Below, piece by piece: positions 41,957 to 51,070 of a stretch of DNA of 64,000 bases. The DNA lies in contig NZ_LMOH01000026.1 in the NCBI RefSeq assembly GCF_001423245.1, positions 308,187 through 372,186 on the forward strand, written 5' to 3'. Source of the DNA: Aureimonas sp. Leaf324 (GTDB lineage Bacteria; Pseudomonadota; Alphaproteobacteria; Rhizobiales; Rhizobiaceae). The notes beneath the pieces were generated by a model. That model ran no database searches. It was given only the letters and a program-made list of their open reading frames with translations, and was not told the origin of the DNA. Position 1 is the stretch's first letter. Each line of letters begins with the position of its first letter. The position numbers were made by a program, and so were the translations under genes.

Positions 41957-43744
41957 TCAGAACAGGATGTCGTCGAAGTCGTCGTCGGCCGGGGCAGTAG
42001 CGGCGGGCGCAGCGGTGGCGGTGGTCTCGCCGCCCGAACCCCCGAGTGCGGCGGCAAAGACGCTGCGCTCCTCCTTCATCGTGTAGCCGGCGCACAGGAG
42101 CGCATCGAGACGCGCGGCCTCCCCGGCCGGGAGTTCGCCGGCCGCGGATGCGGCGGCGAGCGAGGCGATCGCGACGGAGAGCGCCCGCATCATCGCCGTG
42201 CCCTCCTCGTGCAGCGACATCATCTCGAGGACCGCGCGGATCTCGTCGCCCATGCCGCCGGCGGCCTCGGCGCTGGCGGCAAGCGCGCGCGCGCTTTCGG
42301 CCTCGGCGCTGGCAAGGCCGGTGCAGGCCGTGGTGAGATTGCGGTCCACCGAGGCTTCCGCCTCGGCGATCGCCGGCAGGAGGCGGTCGGCGAGGTCCTG
42401 CGTGGCGGCGGCCGCGCGCTCGGTGCCGACGCGGATCACGTCCACCTCCTCGCGCGCCTGCGAGGACTGCTCGCGGATCACGCGGGCGATATAGCCGATC
42501 GTCTCGTCGCCGCCCTCGACATGGGCGGCCTGGATCGCGGCGTTGAGGCCGGCGAGGTTGAGGTGGAACTCGAGCCCCGTCATCTGGTCGGTCATCTCGA
42601 TGAGATGGGCGGTGCGCTCGACGCTGCGCGACAGGCTGGCGGCGAGCGTCCGGCGCGCCTCGGCGCCCGATTCCATCGCGGCCCGCAGGCGCGAGGCGCC
42701 CGCCTCCAGCGCCGCCATGCCCTCAGTACCGGTGCCCGGCGCGCGCAGGCCTTCCAGAATGTCGCCGCAGTCGTCGAGCCGGTCGGCGATCGCGGCAAGG
42801 TCGAGGCCGAGCTTGTCCATCAGCGCGCCGTAGGTCGCGGCGAGATCGTCGAGTTGGGCCGTCTCGAGCCGGGCGATGCGGCGCACCGCGGCCTCCCGGT
42901 GGGCGGGCTCGAGCGGCGCCTCGCCCTCGACGAGCCACCCGTCGCGCCGCAGCGGCCCGATCCGCTCGAGGTTCTGGACGGTGTGCTCCAGCCGCTGGCG
43001 CGCCATGTCGTGGGCCTGAAGGCCCATCACGGCGCCGGCGACCGCCTGCCAGACGGCGGTGAAGGCGCGCTGCGCCTCGTCCCGGCTCTTGGCCGCCGCG
43101 CCCTGCTGTTCGGCGATCCGGTCGATCAGCGCCTGGAAGCCGCCCGCGAGCGCGCGCTCGTCGCCAGTGGTGACCGCGCGCGCGGCGATGGTGCGGCTTT
43201 CCTGAAGCGCGGCGCGGAGCGACCCCATCCGCTCGTCGATCGACTGGGCGACCGACGTGCCCGACGTGACGAGATCGTCGACGGTGCGCGAGAAGGACAC
43301 GAGGTCCACCTCGGCGCCCGCCATGCTCTCGACCTGGGCCCGTGCGATCACGACGATGTAGTCGAGGACGCGGAACACGGTCTTCAGCGAGGTGGAGGCG
43401 CTGCGGGCGCTCTCGACCGCCGCGTTCAGTTCGCCGATCCGCTCCTGCCGCTCGGCGGTCAGCTGCCACGCCGTCTCGACGCTAGCCGCGGCCTCGACGA
43501 GGGAGGCGCGCGCCTCGGCCATCACGGGCTGGGTGAAGATTTCGGTCGCGCGCGCGATGCCCTCGCGCACGCCCGCGATCCGGCCGTGCGTCGTGCGCAA
43601 CCGCTCGCCGGCGTCGAGGAAGACGCTCTCGCTCGCCGTCGTCCAGCGGACGAGCGCGGTGGCGAGCCGCTCGAAGTCGCCGGGGCCGGGTGCGGCGGCG
43701 GCGGCGGGAGCCGCGCTGGAAAGTGTGTTCGCGCGTGTCGTCAT
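41957..43744 (-). CDS. soluble degenerate MCP-like signalling protein
   Basis: A 595-residue protein of mostly long helices with no membrane segment. Near residue 430 it has [20 protein letters not shown], then [20 protein letters not shown], which aligns with the tip of an MCP hairpin ([14 protein letters not shown]...[13 protein letters not shown]) but has lost many conserved positions. It ends in an acidic DDDFDDILF tail. ATG 43744 overlaps the cheB stop as ATGA. It may be a coupling-type or phosphatase-like part of the chemotaxis operon; it is not a typical receptor. Confidence 0.7.
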   Translation of the reverse strand: MTTRANTLSSAAPAAAAAPGPGDFERLATALVRWTTASESVFLDAGERLRTTHGRIAGVREGIARATEIFTQPVMAEARASLVEAAASVETAWQLTAERQERIGELNAAVESARSASTSLKTVFRVLDYIVVIARAQVESMAGAEVDLVSFSRTVDDLVTSGTSVAQSIDERMGSLRAALQESRTIAARAVTTGDERALAGGFQALIDRIAEQQGAAAKSRDEAQRAFTAVWQAVAGAVMGLQAHDMARQRLEHTVQNLERIGPLRRDGWLVEGEAPLEPAHREAAVRRIARLETAQLDDLAATYGALMDKLGLDLAAIADRLDDCGDILEGLRAPGTGTEGMAALEAGASRLRAAMESGAEARRTLAASLSRSVERTAHLIEMTDQMTGLEFHLNLAGLNAAIQAAHVEGGDETIGYIARVIREQSSQAREEVDVIRVGTERAAAATQDLADRLLPAIAEAEASVDRNLTTACTGLASAEAESARALAASAEAAGGMGDEIRAVLEMMSLHEEGTAMMRALSVAIASLAAASAAGELPAGEAARLDALLCAGYTMKEERSVFAAALGGSGGETTATAAPAATAPADDDFDDILF

Positions 43745-44835
43745 CGCTTGGCCGCCGCTGGCTTGAAGGAGGGATCGGCCGCAAACCGGAGGATTTCGGC
43801 GGGGATTTTGTCGAGCGGCAGTTCGGCCTCCACCGCACCGACCTTCATGGCTTCCTTGGGCATGCCGTAGACGACGCAAGTTCCCTCGTCCTGGCCGAGC
43901 GTGTGGGCGCCGGTCTGGCGCAGCTCCAGCATGCCCTTGGCGCCATCGTCGCCCATGCCCGTGAGGATCACGCCGAGCGCGTTGGCGCCGGCCGCGCGCG
44001 CCGCCGAGCGGAAGAGCACGTCGACCGAGGGGCGGTGGCGCGTCACCAGCGGCCCGTCGCGCACCTCGACATGGTACTGGGCGCCCGAGCGCTGGAGGAG
44101 GAGATGGTGGTTGCCGGGCGCGATCAGCGCGAGGCCCGGCACCACGCGGTCGCCGGTCGCCGCCTCGCGTACCTCCATGCGGCAGAGGCCATCGAGGCGG
44201 CGCGCGAAGGCGCTGGTGAAGCCTGCCGGCATGTGCTGGACGATGACGATGCCGGGCGAGTTCTCGGGCAGCGCCTCGAGCAGCCGGCGCAGCGCCTCCG
44301 TGCCGCCCGTCGAGGCGCCGATCACCACGACCTTGTCGGTGGTGCGGTCGATCGGCCGGCCCGAGACCGGCGGCAGCACGGCGTCGGCGGTCAGCTTCTT
44401 CTGGACGTCGATCGTGGCGGTACGGGCGACGACGCGCGCTTTCGACGCCGCGCGCACCGCGTCGCAGATGCGCGTCTTCGCCTCCATCAGGAACTGGGGC
44501 GTTCCGACGCGCGGCTTGGTGATGATCTCGACCGCGCCCGCCTCCAGCGCCTGCAGCGCCATCTTGGAGCCGGCCTCGGCGAGCGACGAGCAGATCACGA
44601 CCGGGATCGGGCGTTGGCTCATCAGCTTCTGCACGAAGGTGATGCCGTCCATGCGCGGCATCTCGATGTCGCAGACGATGACGTCCGGCACCGCCTCGCG
44701 CATCCGCTCGGCCGCGAAATACGGGTTCGAGGCGGTGGCGATCACCTCGATGTCGGCCTCGGCGTTGAGGATCTCCGACAGGATCGTGCGCACGCTCGCC
44801 GAATCGTCGACGATGAGGACCTTGATGGACGCCAT
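43741..44835 (-). CDS. cheB: CheB chemotaxis methylesterase/glutamine deamidase
   Basis: A 364-residue response-regulator esterase. The receiver domain has [14 protein letters not shown] and the phosphorylatable Asp56 in [13 protein letters not shown], with Lys in ITKPRV. The esterase domain has [14 protein letters not shown] (Ser), [18 protein letters not shown] (His) and [12 protein letters not shown] (Asp), the full catalytic triad. CheB removes methyl groups from MCPs in adaptation. ATG 44835 is preferred; GTG 44844, which overlaps the cheR stop (GTGA), would add three residues. It is followed by the MCP-like gene. Confidence 0.97.
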   Translation of the reverse strand: MASIKVLIVDDSASVRTILSEILNAEADIEVIATASNPYFAAERMREAVPDVIVCDIEMPRMDGITFVQKLMSQRPIPVVICSSLAEAGSKMALQALEAGAVEIITKPRVGTPQFLMEAKTRICDAVRAASKARVVARTATIDVQKKLTADAVLPPVSGRPIDRTTDKVVVIGASTGGTEALRRLLEALPENSPGIVIVQHMPAGFTSAFARRLDGLCRMEVREAATGDRVVPGLALIAPGNHHLLLQRSGAQYHVEVRDGPLVTRHRPSVDVLFRSAARAAGANALGVILTGMGDDGAKGMLELRQTGAHTLGQDEGTCVVYGMPKEAMKVGAVEAELPLDKIPAEILRFAADPSFKPAAAKR

Positions 44836-44840
44836 CGCGC

Positions 44841-45722
44841 TCACTCCGTCCGCTCGTAGATGTTGCTGCGGATCAGCCGGAGCGGGAGCCGGGTGGAGCG
44901 GATGGATTCGGCATGGCCGAGAAACAGGAGGCCGCCGACGCGAAGATGGCGCAGGAGCTTGCCGACCACCTCGAGCTGGGCGTCGGGCTGGAAGTAGATG
45001 AGGACGTTGCGGCAGAAGACGACATCCATCGTCTGCCCCGGCCGGTACTCGCCGTGCATCAGGTTGATCTGGCCGAGGCGGACGTTGCGCCGAAGCTCGG
45101 GCCGCACGCTCATCGCCTGGTCGGCCGCCGTGCCGACCGGCGTCAGGTATTTCTGGCGCAGGCGCGCCGGCACGTTGCGCACGGCGTCGGCGTGGTAGAC
45201 GCCCTCGCGCACGGCGTTCAGCATGCGCACCGAGATGTCGGTCGCCGTCACCGTCCACGGGAAGAGCTGGCCGCCGTTCGAGGCGTCGTCGGCGATCATC
45301 GCGAGGCTGTAGGCCTCCTGCCCGCTCGAGGACGCGGCCGACCAGATGCGCAGCGAGCGCTCGCGCCCGCCCTCGGCGAGGCGCCGCAGTTCGTCCGGCG
45401 TCAGGTACTCGAAATGCGGCGGCTCGCGGAAGAACGAGGTCTCGTTGGTGACGACGCAGTCGGTGAAGGCCTGCAGCTCGGCGGCGCGCCCCTCGGGCGA
45501 GCGAAGGAGCGCCAGATAGGCGCGGAAGTCCTCGAGGCCCCGCGCCACGAGGCGGCGGCGCAGCCGCGTTTCCAGCATCACCCGCTTGGCGTCGCTCATC
45601 ACGATGCCGCAGCTCTCGTCCACCAGCACCGCCAGCTCGCGGAAGGTCGCCGCGTCGAGGCTCGCCGTGTGGGCGCCGGCGGACACGGGGGCGGTTTTCG
45701 GAAGGGTCGCGGCTCGCGCCAT
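44841..45722 (-). CDS. cheR: CheR chemotaxis methyltransferase
   Basis: A 293-residue AdoMet-dependent protein-glutamate methyltransferase that methylates MCPs. It has [57 protein letters not shown] and [19 protein letters not shown], the AdoMet-binding loop, then [25 protein letters not shown] and [17 protein letters not shown] 45722 was chosen; the frame extends upstream as a non-coding leader. It lies between a cheW gene and cheB in one operon. No C-terminal tail for binding receptor pentapeptides is involved on its part. Confidence 0.95.
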   Translation of the reverse strand: MARAATLPKTAPVSAGAHTASLDAATFRELAVLVDESCGIVMSDAKRVMLETRLRRRLVARGLEDFRAYLALLRSPEGRAAELQAFTDCVVTNETSFFREPPHFEYLTPDELRRLAEGGRERSLRIWSAASSSGQEAYSLAMIADDASNGGQLFPWTVTATDISVRMLNAVREGVYHADAVRNVPARLRQKYLTPVGTAADQAMSVRPELRRNVRLGQINLMHGEYRPGQTMDVVFCRNVLIYFQPDAQLEVVGKLLRHLRVGGLLFLGHAESIRSTRLPLRLIRSNIYERTE

Positions 45723-45796
45723 GGTCGGGTCCGGTGCTGGAAGAAGAAGGACGGCCCGCATGCGTGGGGCCGCCGGGGAGGCGGCATCGTCTCGCG

Positions 45797-46315
45797 TCAG
45801 GCGAACTCGAAGCGCTCCGCCTCGAAGAGCCGCGGCAGGTCGAGCAGCGTCAGGAAGGTCTCGCCGCGCCGGCCGAGCCCCGTCATGAAGGACGAGTTCC
45901 ACGTCTCGCCGAACTCGGGCGCCGGCTCGACGTCCTCCGCGGCGAACTCGGTCACCTCGTGCACCGTGTCGGCGATCACCGCCACCGTGCGCCGGACGCC
46001 GCCCGCCTCGAAGTCGAGGACGACGATGCGGCTGTCGCCTGTCGGCTCGCCGTCGTCGAAGCCGCGCATGCGCAGCTTCGACTTGAGGTCCACCACCGGC
46101 ACGCCGGTGCCGCGCACGTCGATCATGCCGAGGAGCATCGACGGGGCGTTGGAGATGCGCGCGATCGGCTTGTAGTCGAGCACCTCGCGCACGTGGGCGA
46201 CGCGGATGCCGAACGTCTCCGAGCCGAGGCGGAAGGTCAAGATCTCGCGCGCGATCTCCTCGTCCGGCGAATCCGTGCCGGACGCATCGTGGTCGTAGCC
46301 GGCGGCAAAGCTCAT
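45797..46315 (-). CDS. cheW: CheW adaptor protein (second copy)
   Basis: A 172-residue CheW. The SH3-like core has [40 protein letters not shown] and [20 protein letters not shown], then [20 protein letters not shown] and a closing [17 protein letters not shown]. CheW links MCPs to CheA. It is the second CheW gene here, the first lying before the MCPs at 50560. ATG 46315 overlaps the stop of the downstream MCP as ATGA. Confidence 0.95.
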   Translation of the reverse strand: MSFAAGYDHDASGTDSPDEEIAREILTFRLGSETFGIRVAHVREVLDYKPIARISNAPSMLLGMIDVRGTGVPVVDLKSKLRMRGFDDGEPTGDSRIVVLDFEAGGVRRTVAVIADTVHEVTEFAAEDVEPAPEFGETWNSSFMTGLGRRGETFLTLLDLPRLFEAERFEFA

Positions 46316-48284
46316 GCGCTCATCCTTTCGAAGCCGGCATCCTGGCAGTCGCCGCCGAGATCGAGGTCGAAACCGCCCTTGGCGACCGGCCGCGCGGACG
46401 CCTTGCTCTTCGGCGCGGCCGTGGCGGCGGCGAAGCGTCCGACCTTGGCCTGGAGGGCGCGGGCGTCGCCGGCGTGCGCCGCCGAGCGGGCGGCCTGGCG
46501 CGCGTCGTCCAGCCGGAAGTAGCCGGCGCGGTCGTTGAGGCGGCCGGCCTCGGCGGACAGCTGCTCGGCGGTGGCCGACATCTCGTTGGCGGCGGCCGCG
46601 TTCTGCTGCGTCACCTGATCGAGCTGCTGGATGGCCTGGTTGATCTGCTCGGCGCCGGCGTTCTGCTCGCGGCAGGCTGCCGAGATCTCGGCCACCAGTT
46701 CCGAGGTGCGCTGGATGTCCGGCACCAGCTGCTGCAGCATGCCGCCGGCTTCCTCGGCGATCTTCAAGGTCGTGCCCGACAGCGCCCCGATTTCGGTTGC
46801 CGCGATCTGGGAGCGCTCGGCAAGCTTTCGCACCTCGGATGCCACCACCGCAAAGCCCTTGCCGTGCTGACCGGCCCGCGCCGCCTCGATCGCCGCGTTC
46901 AGCGCCAGAAGGTCGGTCTGGCGGGCGATCTCCTGCACGATCCGGATCTTGTCGGCGATGGTGCGCATTCGGTGGTCGAAGCGTTCTCCGAGTTCTGGCG
47001 GATGTTGGCCGCCATCTCCTCCATCGCCGACGAGGCCTGCTCCGTCGCCGCCGCCTGTTCGGTTGAGCCCTGGCTCAGCTGCTCGGCGGTCGCCGAGGAC
47101 TGCTGCGAGCCGGCGGCGACCTGGCTTGCCGACCCGGTCACCTCCGACACGATCCCGCGCAGGTTCTCGGTCATCGCGTTCATGGCACGGTTCAGATCGC
47201 CGATCTCGTCGTCCGAGCGTACCGCGACGGTCTGCGTCAGGTCGCCGGCGCCGATGTCCTCGGCAAGCTTCACCGAGCGCTGAAGGCCGCGAGAGATGGT
47301 CAGCGCCATCCAGGCGGCGGCCGCCGCGCCGATCGCGAGCGCGCCTGCCACGAGGGCCACGAGCATGTTGCGGGTGGAGACGTAGGTTGCCTGCGCGTCC
47401 GCCACGTACTGGTCGGCGACCTGCTGGGCGCGCGTCACCAGTTGGTCGAGGCGGGCGGAGAGCTTCGTCGCCTCGGGCACGATGGTCCCCGTCTGGTATG
47501 CGAGCGCGCGGCTGTTGATGTTGTCGACGCCCCGGTCCGCAAAGCCGATCGCGAGCTTGTTGAAGGCGGCCCAGTTCGTCTCGATCGACTGAAGTGCCGC
47601 CGGCGCGATGCCCGGAACGCGCTCCAGCCTCGCCAGTGCGGCGTCGAAGCCCTTGGCGATGTCGTCGAGCGCGGCACGCTGAGCGGCGATCGCGCCGACA
47701 TCGCTGAGATCCAGCGCGGACACCATGGCGAGCCGCGATTCGTAGATCGCCTCCTTGGCAGCCGCCATATCGGTGAGCGCGCTGACGGTTCCCCCATCCG
47801 ACAGGGCGTTCAGTTCCGCGACCAGCTTGTCGAACAGGAAACCGGTCTCGACGAGAGCGACATCGGAGAGGTCGACATTCACCTCCCGGAACATCGGGAT
47901 GCCCTTGTCCGATACCTGGCGGAGGCTGTCGATCGCCGGCTTCACATCGGCGACTTCGGACTGGCGCGACGGATCGATCGCGGAGACGAAACGCTCGAAC
48001 GAGGTTTCGATCTGCCCCCAGCGCCCCTCGTACTCGCCGGCCAGCTTCTCGAACGCGGCCGGGTCGCTTTCGAGATACATGCGGAACATCAGCCGGCGCA
48101 GGTCTACGACGCCGGTCGCGATGTCCTTGGCGTTGTTGACCTGGACGAACGGGCGCTCGGCAAAGCGCTGCATCATCGCGTTGGACGCGCTGAGGCTCGA
48201 AATGCCGAAGTAGCCGGCAGTGCCCAGAAGGGCGAGAACCGCGCCGAAGGAACCGATCAGCTTGGTCTTGATGGTGAGGCGCAC
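46312..48284 (-). pseudogene. MCP-type chemoreceptor, frameshifted (receptor B)
   Basis: A methyl-accepting chemotaxis protein broken in two frames. The N-terminal part begins at ATG 48284 with a membrane helix ([20 protein letters not shown]), a periplasmic helical sensor, a second membrane helix near residue 320 and a HAMP domain. It then enters the signalling helix, NASTTE, and at about 46970 loses frame. The rest resumes in another frame at ATG 46968 ([20 protein letters not shown]) through [14 protein letters not shown] and the rest of the hairpin to a Lys/Ala tail ending FERMSA. The segment that normally joins these parts is missing. It is a paralog of the adjacent receptor at 48360-50490 and its end overlaps cheW. 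Confidence 0.8.
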
Positions 48285-48327
48285 GGGATCTGCCTTTCAG
48301 GAATGCTGGAAGTCTCGAGGGGCTGCG

Positions 48328-48349
48328 GCCGGCCGCCGAAGCGGCCGGC
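48328..48349 (-). other. GC-rich hairpin with TTCG loop between the two MCP genes
   Basis: GCCGGCCGC and GCGGCCGGC form a nine-base-pair stem; on the transcribed minus strand the loop is TTCG, an unusually stable tetraloop. The run of T lies before the hairpin in the direction of transcription, not after it, so this is not a standard terminator. It may be an mRNA processing or stability element between receptors A and B. Confidence 0.5.
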
Positions 48350-48359
48350 AGAAAAAGCG

Positions 48360-50490
48360 TCAGGCGCTCATCTTCTCGAAGCCGTTGTCGTCGCCGTCCC
48401 CGAGGTCGAGGTCGAAGCCCTTGACCGCGGGCTTGGCCACCGGCTTGGCCGGGGACCGAGCCGGAGCGCCGGCGCGGCTCTCGGCAAAGCCCCGGACGTC
48501 GGCCTGGAGGCGGCGCACGTCGGCCTTGGCGCGCGGCGCCGGGACCTTTCGGGTGGCGGCACCGGCATCTTCGGCGAGGCGGAAGAAGGCGACGCGGTCG
48601 GTGAGGCGCGAGGCTTCCGACGAGAGCTGCTCGGCGGTGGCGGCCATCTCGTTGGCGGCCGAGGCGTTCTGCTGCGTCACCTCGTCGAGCTGGACCACGG
48701 TCTCGTTGGTCTGCTGGGTGACCTTGTCGAGCTGCTGGATGGCCTGGTTGATCTGCTCGGCGCCGGCGTTCTGCTCGCGGCAGGCCGCCGAGATCTCGGC
48801 CACCAGTTCCGACGTGCGCTGGATGTCCGGCACCAGCTGCTGCAGCATGCCGCCGGCTTCCTCGGCGATCTTCAGGGTCGTGCCCGACAGCGCCCCGATC
48901 TCGGTCGCCGCGATCTGTGAGCGCTCGGCAAGCTTTCGCACCTCGGACGCCACCACCGCAAAGCCCTTGCCGTGCTGGCCGGCCCGCGCCGCCTCGATCG
49001 CCGCGTTCAGCGCCAGAAGGTCGGTCTGGCGGGCGATCTCCTGCACGATCCGGATCTTGTCGGCGATGGTGCGCATTCCGCTCGGCGCTGGTCGAGGCTT
49101 GCGCCGCGATCTTTTCCGTCGTCGAGGCGTTCTCGGAGTTCTGGCGGATGTTGGCCGCCATCTCCTCCATCGCCGACGACGCCTGCTCCGTCGCCGCCGC
49201 CTGTTCGCCGGCGCCCTGGCCGAGGCGCTCGGTGGAGGCCGCCTGTTCGGTTGCGCCCTGGCTCAGCTGCTCGGCGGTCGCCGCCGACTGCTGGGCGCCG
49301 GCGGCGACCTGCTCGGCCGAGCGCGTCACCTCCGACACGATGGTGCGCAGGTTCTCGGTCATCGTGTTCATGGCGCGGGTCAGGTCGCCGATCTCGTCGT
49401 CCGAGCGCACCGCGACGGTCTGCGTCAGGTCGCCGGCGCCGATGTCCTCGGCGAGCTTCACCGAACGCTGCAGCCCGCGCGAAATCGACAGCGCCATGAA
49501 GGCCGCGGCGGCGGCACCGATCGCCAGCGCGCCGATCACGATCGCGATCAGCATGGTGCGGGTGCTCTCGTAGTTCGCCTGGGCGCTCGTCACCGAGGAC
49601 TGCGCGCTCTCGGACGCCTGGCGGGCGAGTTCGTCGAGGCGGTCGCTGAGGGCACCGAGGGTCGGGGCCACCTGGGTATCGAGGGCCGACTGCGCGTTGG
49701 CAAAATCGTTGCGAACGCCATAGGCCGCCGTCTGCGAAAGGACGGTGTCGGCCGCATTCCATTCGGCGCGCAGCTTCTGGATGAGGCCCGCCTGGCTGCC
49801 GGCCGCAGGGCTGGCGGCCACCGCGTCGAGCCGTGTCGCAAACTCGTTGGTCAGCGCGTCGACGCGGTCGGACGCGCCCTGGATCGCCTGCGCATCGCCG
49901 AGCACGACGGCCGAGACGGCGGCAAAGCGCGCGCGTTCCAGACCGGAGGCCATGTCGCCGGCAAGGGCCGCCTCGCTGCGCGCGCCCGATGCCTCGAAGC
50001 CGGACTTCAGCCCGGCCAGATCGGCGAGCAGCGGATCGACCGCGGCGCCGACCTCGCGGATCGCCTTGTCGCCCGCGGCATTGTCGGCGCGCTCGAGAAG
50101 GGAGAGAGCGTCGTCGACCACCGAACGGGCCTTCACCACGGCGGGCGCGAGATCGGCGGCGGCCCTGCGCCCCTCGTCGTCCAAGGTCCCGAGCATCAGC
50201 GCGCTCTGGTGCTCGATGTCCTGCCAGTTCTGCTGCACCGCTCCCTTCAGCTTCGCGATCTCGGCGGCATCGGTGGAGAGGAGGATGCCGACAAGCGCGC
50301 GGCGCGTGTCCATCATCGCGACCTTCATCTCCATGTCGCTGCCGAGTTGGCGGAAGGGGCCGGCGGCGAAGTCGGCCATCGACTGGTTGGTCTGGCCGAG
50401 GCTGGAAATGCCGAAATAGCCGGCCGTCCCCAGAAGGGCGAGAACCGCACCGAACGAACAGATCAGCTTGGTCTTGATGGTAATACGCAT
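48360..50490 (-). pseudogene. MCP-type chemoreceptor, frameshifted (receptor A)
   Basis: Paralog of the receptor at 46312-48284, broken at the same place. The N-terminal part runs from ATG 50490 (membrane helix [20 protein letters not shown], sensor, second membrane helix, HAMP) to [18 protein letters not shown]; frame is lost at about 49077. Translation could resume at ATG 49076 ([20 protein letters not shown]) to the tail GFEKMSA. It differs from receptor B by 14 extra residues in each arm of the hairpin ([14 protein letters not shown], and [14 protein letters not shown]). This two-heptad symmetry is what a functional receptor pair shows, so the lesion is recent or an assembly error. Confidence 0.8.
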
Positions 50491-50559
50491 CGGGAGGGGT
50501 CCGGGATCGGAAGGGAGCCGAAGGGTTGTGGAAGGCTGGGCGAAGGGCGGGCGGAACGT

Positions 50560-51054
50560 TCAGTTCGGCAGGGGCGCGGGATCGGCCTGCAGCACGGTCT
50601 CGAGGTCGAGAAGGACCACGAAGCCGCCGCCGTGGCGCACGACGCCGCGCAGGAAGCGCAGCGGCCAGCGCGTGCCGTTCTCGGGGACGGGCTCGACGGC
50701 CGCGCGCTCGAGCGAGACGACCTCGTGCACGGCGTCGGCCTTGATCGCGACGAAGAAGCCCTCGCCGCCCGTCTCGACGCGCGAGACGATGACGCGCGAG
50801 CTTTCGGTGTCGGCGACCGCGGGCATGGCGAAGCGGCGGCGGAGATCGATCAGCGGCATGATGTTGCCGCGCACGTTGACGAGGCCGGGCGCAAAGGCCG
50901 GCGCGTTCGGCACGGTGGTGACGGGCGGCGGGTCGAGCACCTCGTGCACCGCCTCGACGGCGAGCGCGAAGACATCCTGCCCGAGCGAGACGGTGAGGAA
51001 GTCGACGGGCGGCGCGGCGGCGAGGTCGGGCGCGGCGGCGGGGGCTTGCGTCAT
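50560..51054 (-). CDS. cheW: CheW adaptor protein (first copy)
   Basis: A 164-residue CheW. An Ala/Pro-rich head is followed by the SH3-like core: VDFLTVSLGQDVFALAVEAV, HEVLDPPPVTTVPNAPAFAP, GLVNVRGNIMPLIDLRRRF and VAIKADAVHEVVSLERAAVE, ending GGGFVVLLDLETVL. It couples receptors to CheA. It lies between cheA and receptor A, 16 bp after cheA's end, in the same operon. The two CheW copies differ enough to serve different receptor types, which is inference. Confidence 0.94.
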   Translation of the reverse strand: MTQAPAAAPDLAAAPPVDFLTVSLGQDVFALAVEAVHEVLDPPPVTTVPNAPAFAPGLVNVRGNIMPLIDLRRRFAMPAVADTESSRVIVSRVETGGEGFFVAIKADAVHEVVSLERAAVEPVPENGTRWPLRFLRGVVRHGGGFVVLLDLETVLQADPAPLPN

Positions 51055-51070
51055 CGGTTCGCGCTCCGGC

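Noticed and set aside
48328-48349. Intrinsic terminator
   Set aside because: The T-run precedes the hairpin in the direction of transcription instead of following it.
46312-50490. One 1392-residue open frame across both MCP genes
   Set aside because: It joins the N-terminal part of receptor A to the C-terminal part of receptor B through a long out-of-frame Arg/Pro-rich middle; it is two broken genes, not one fusion protein.
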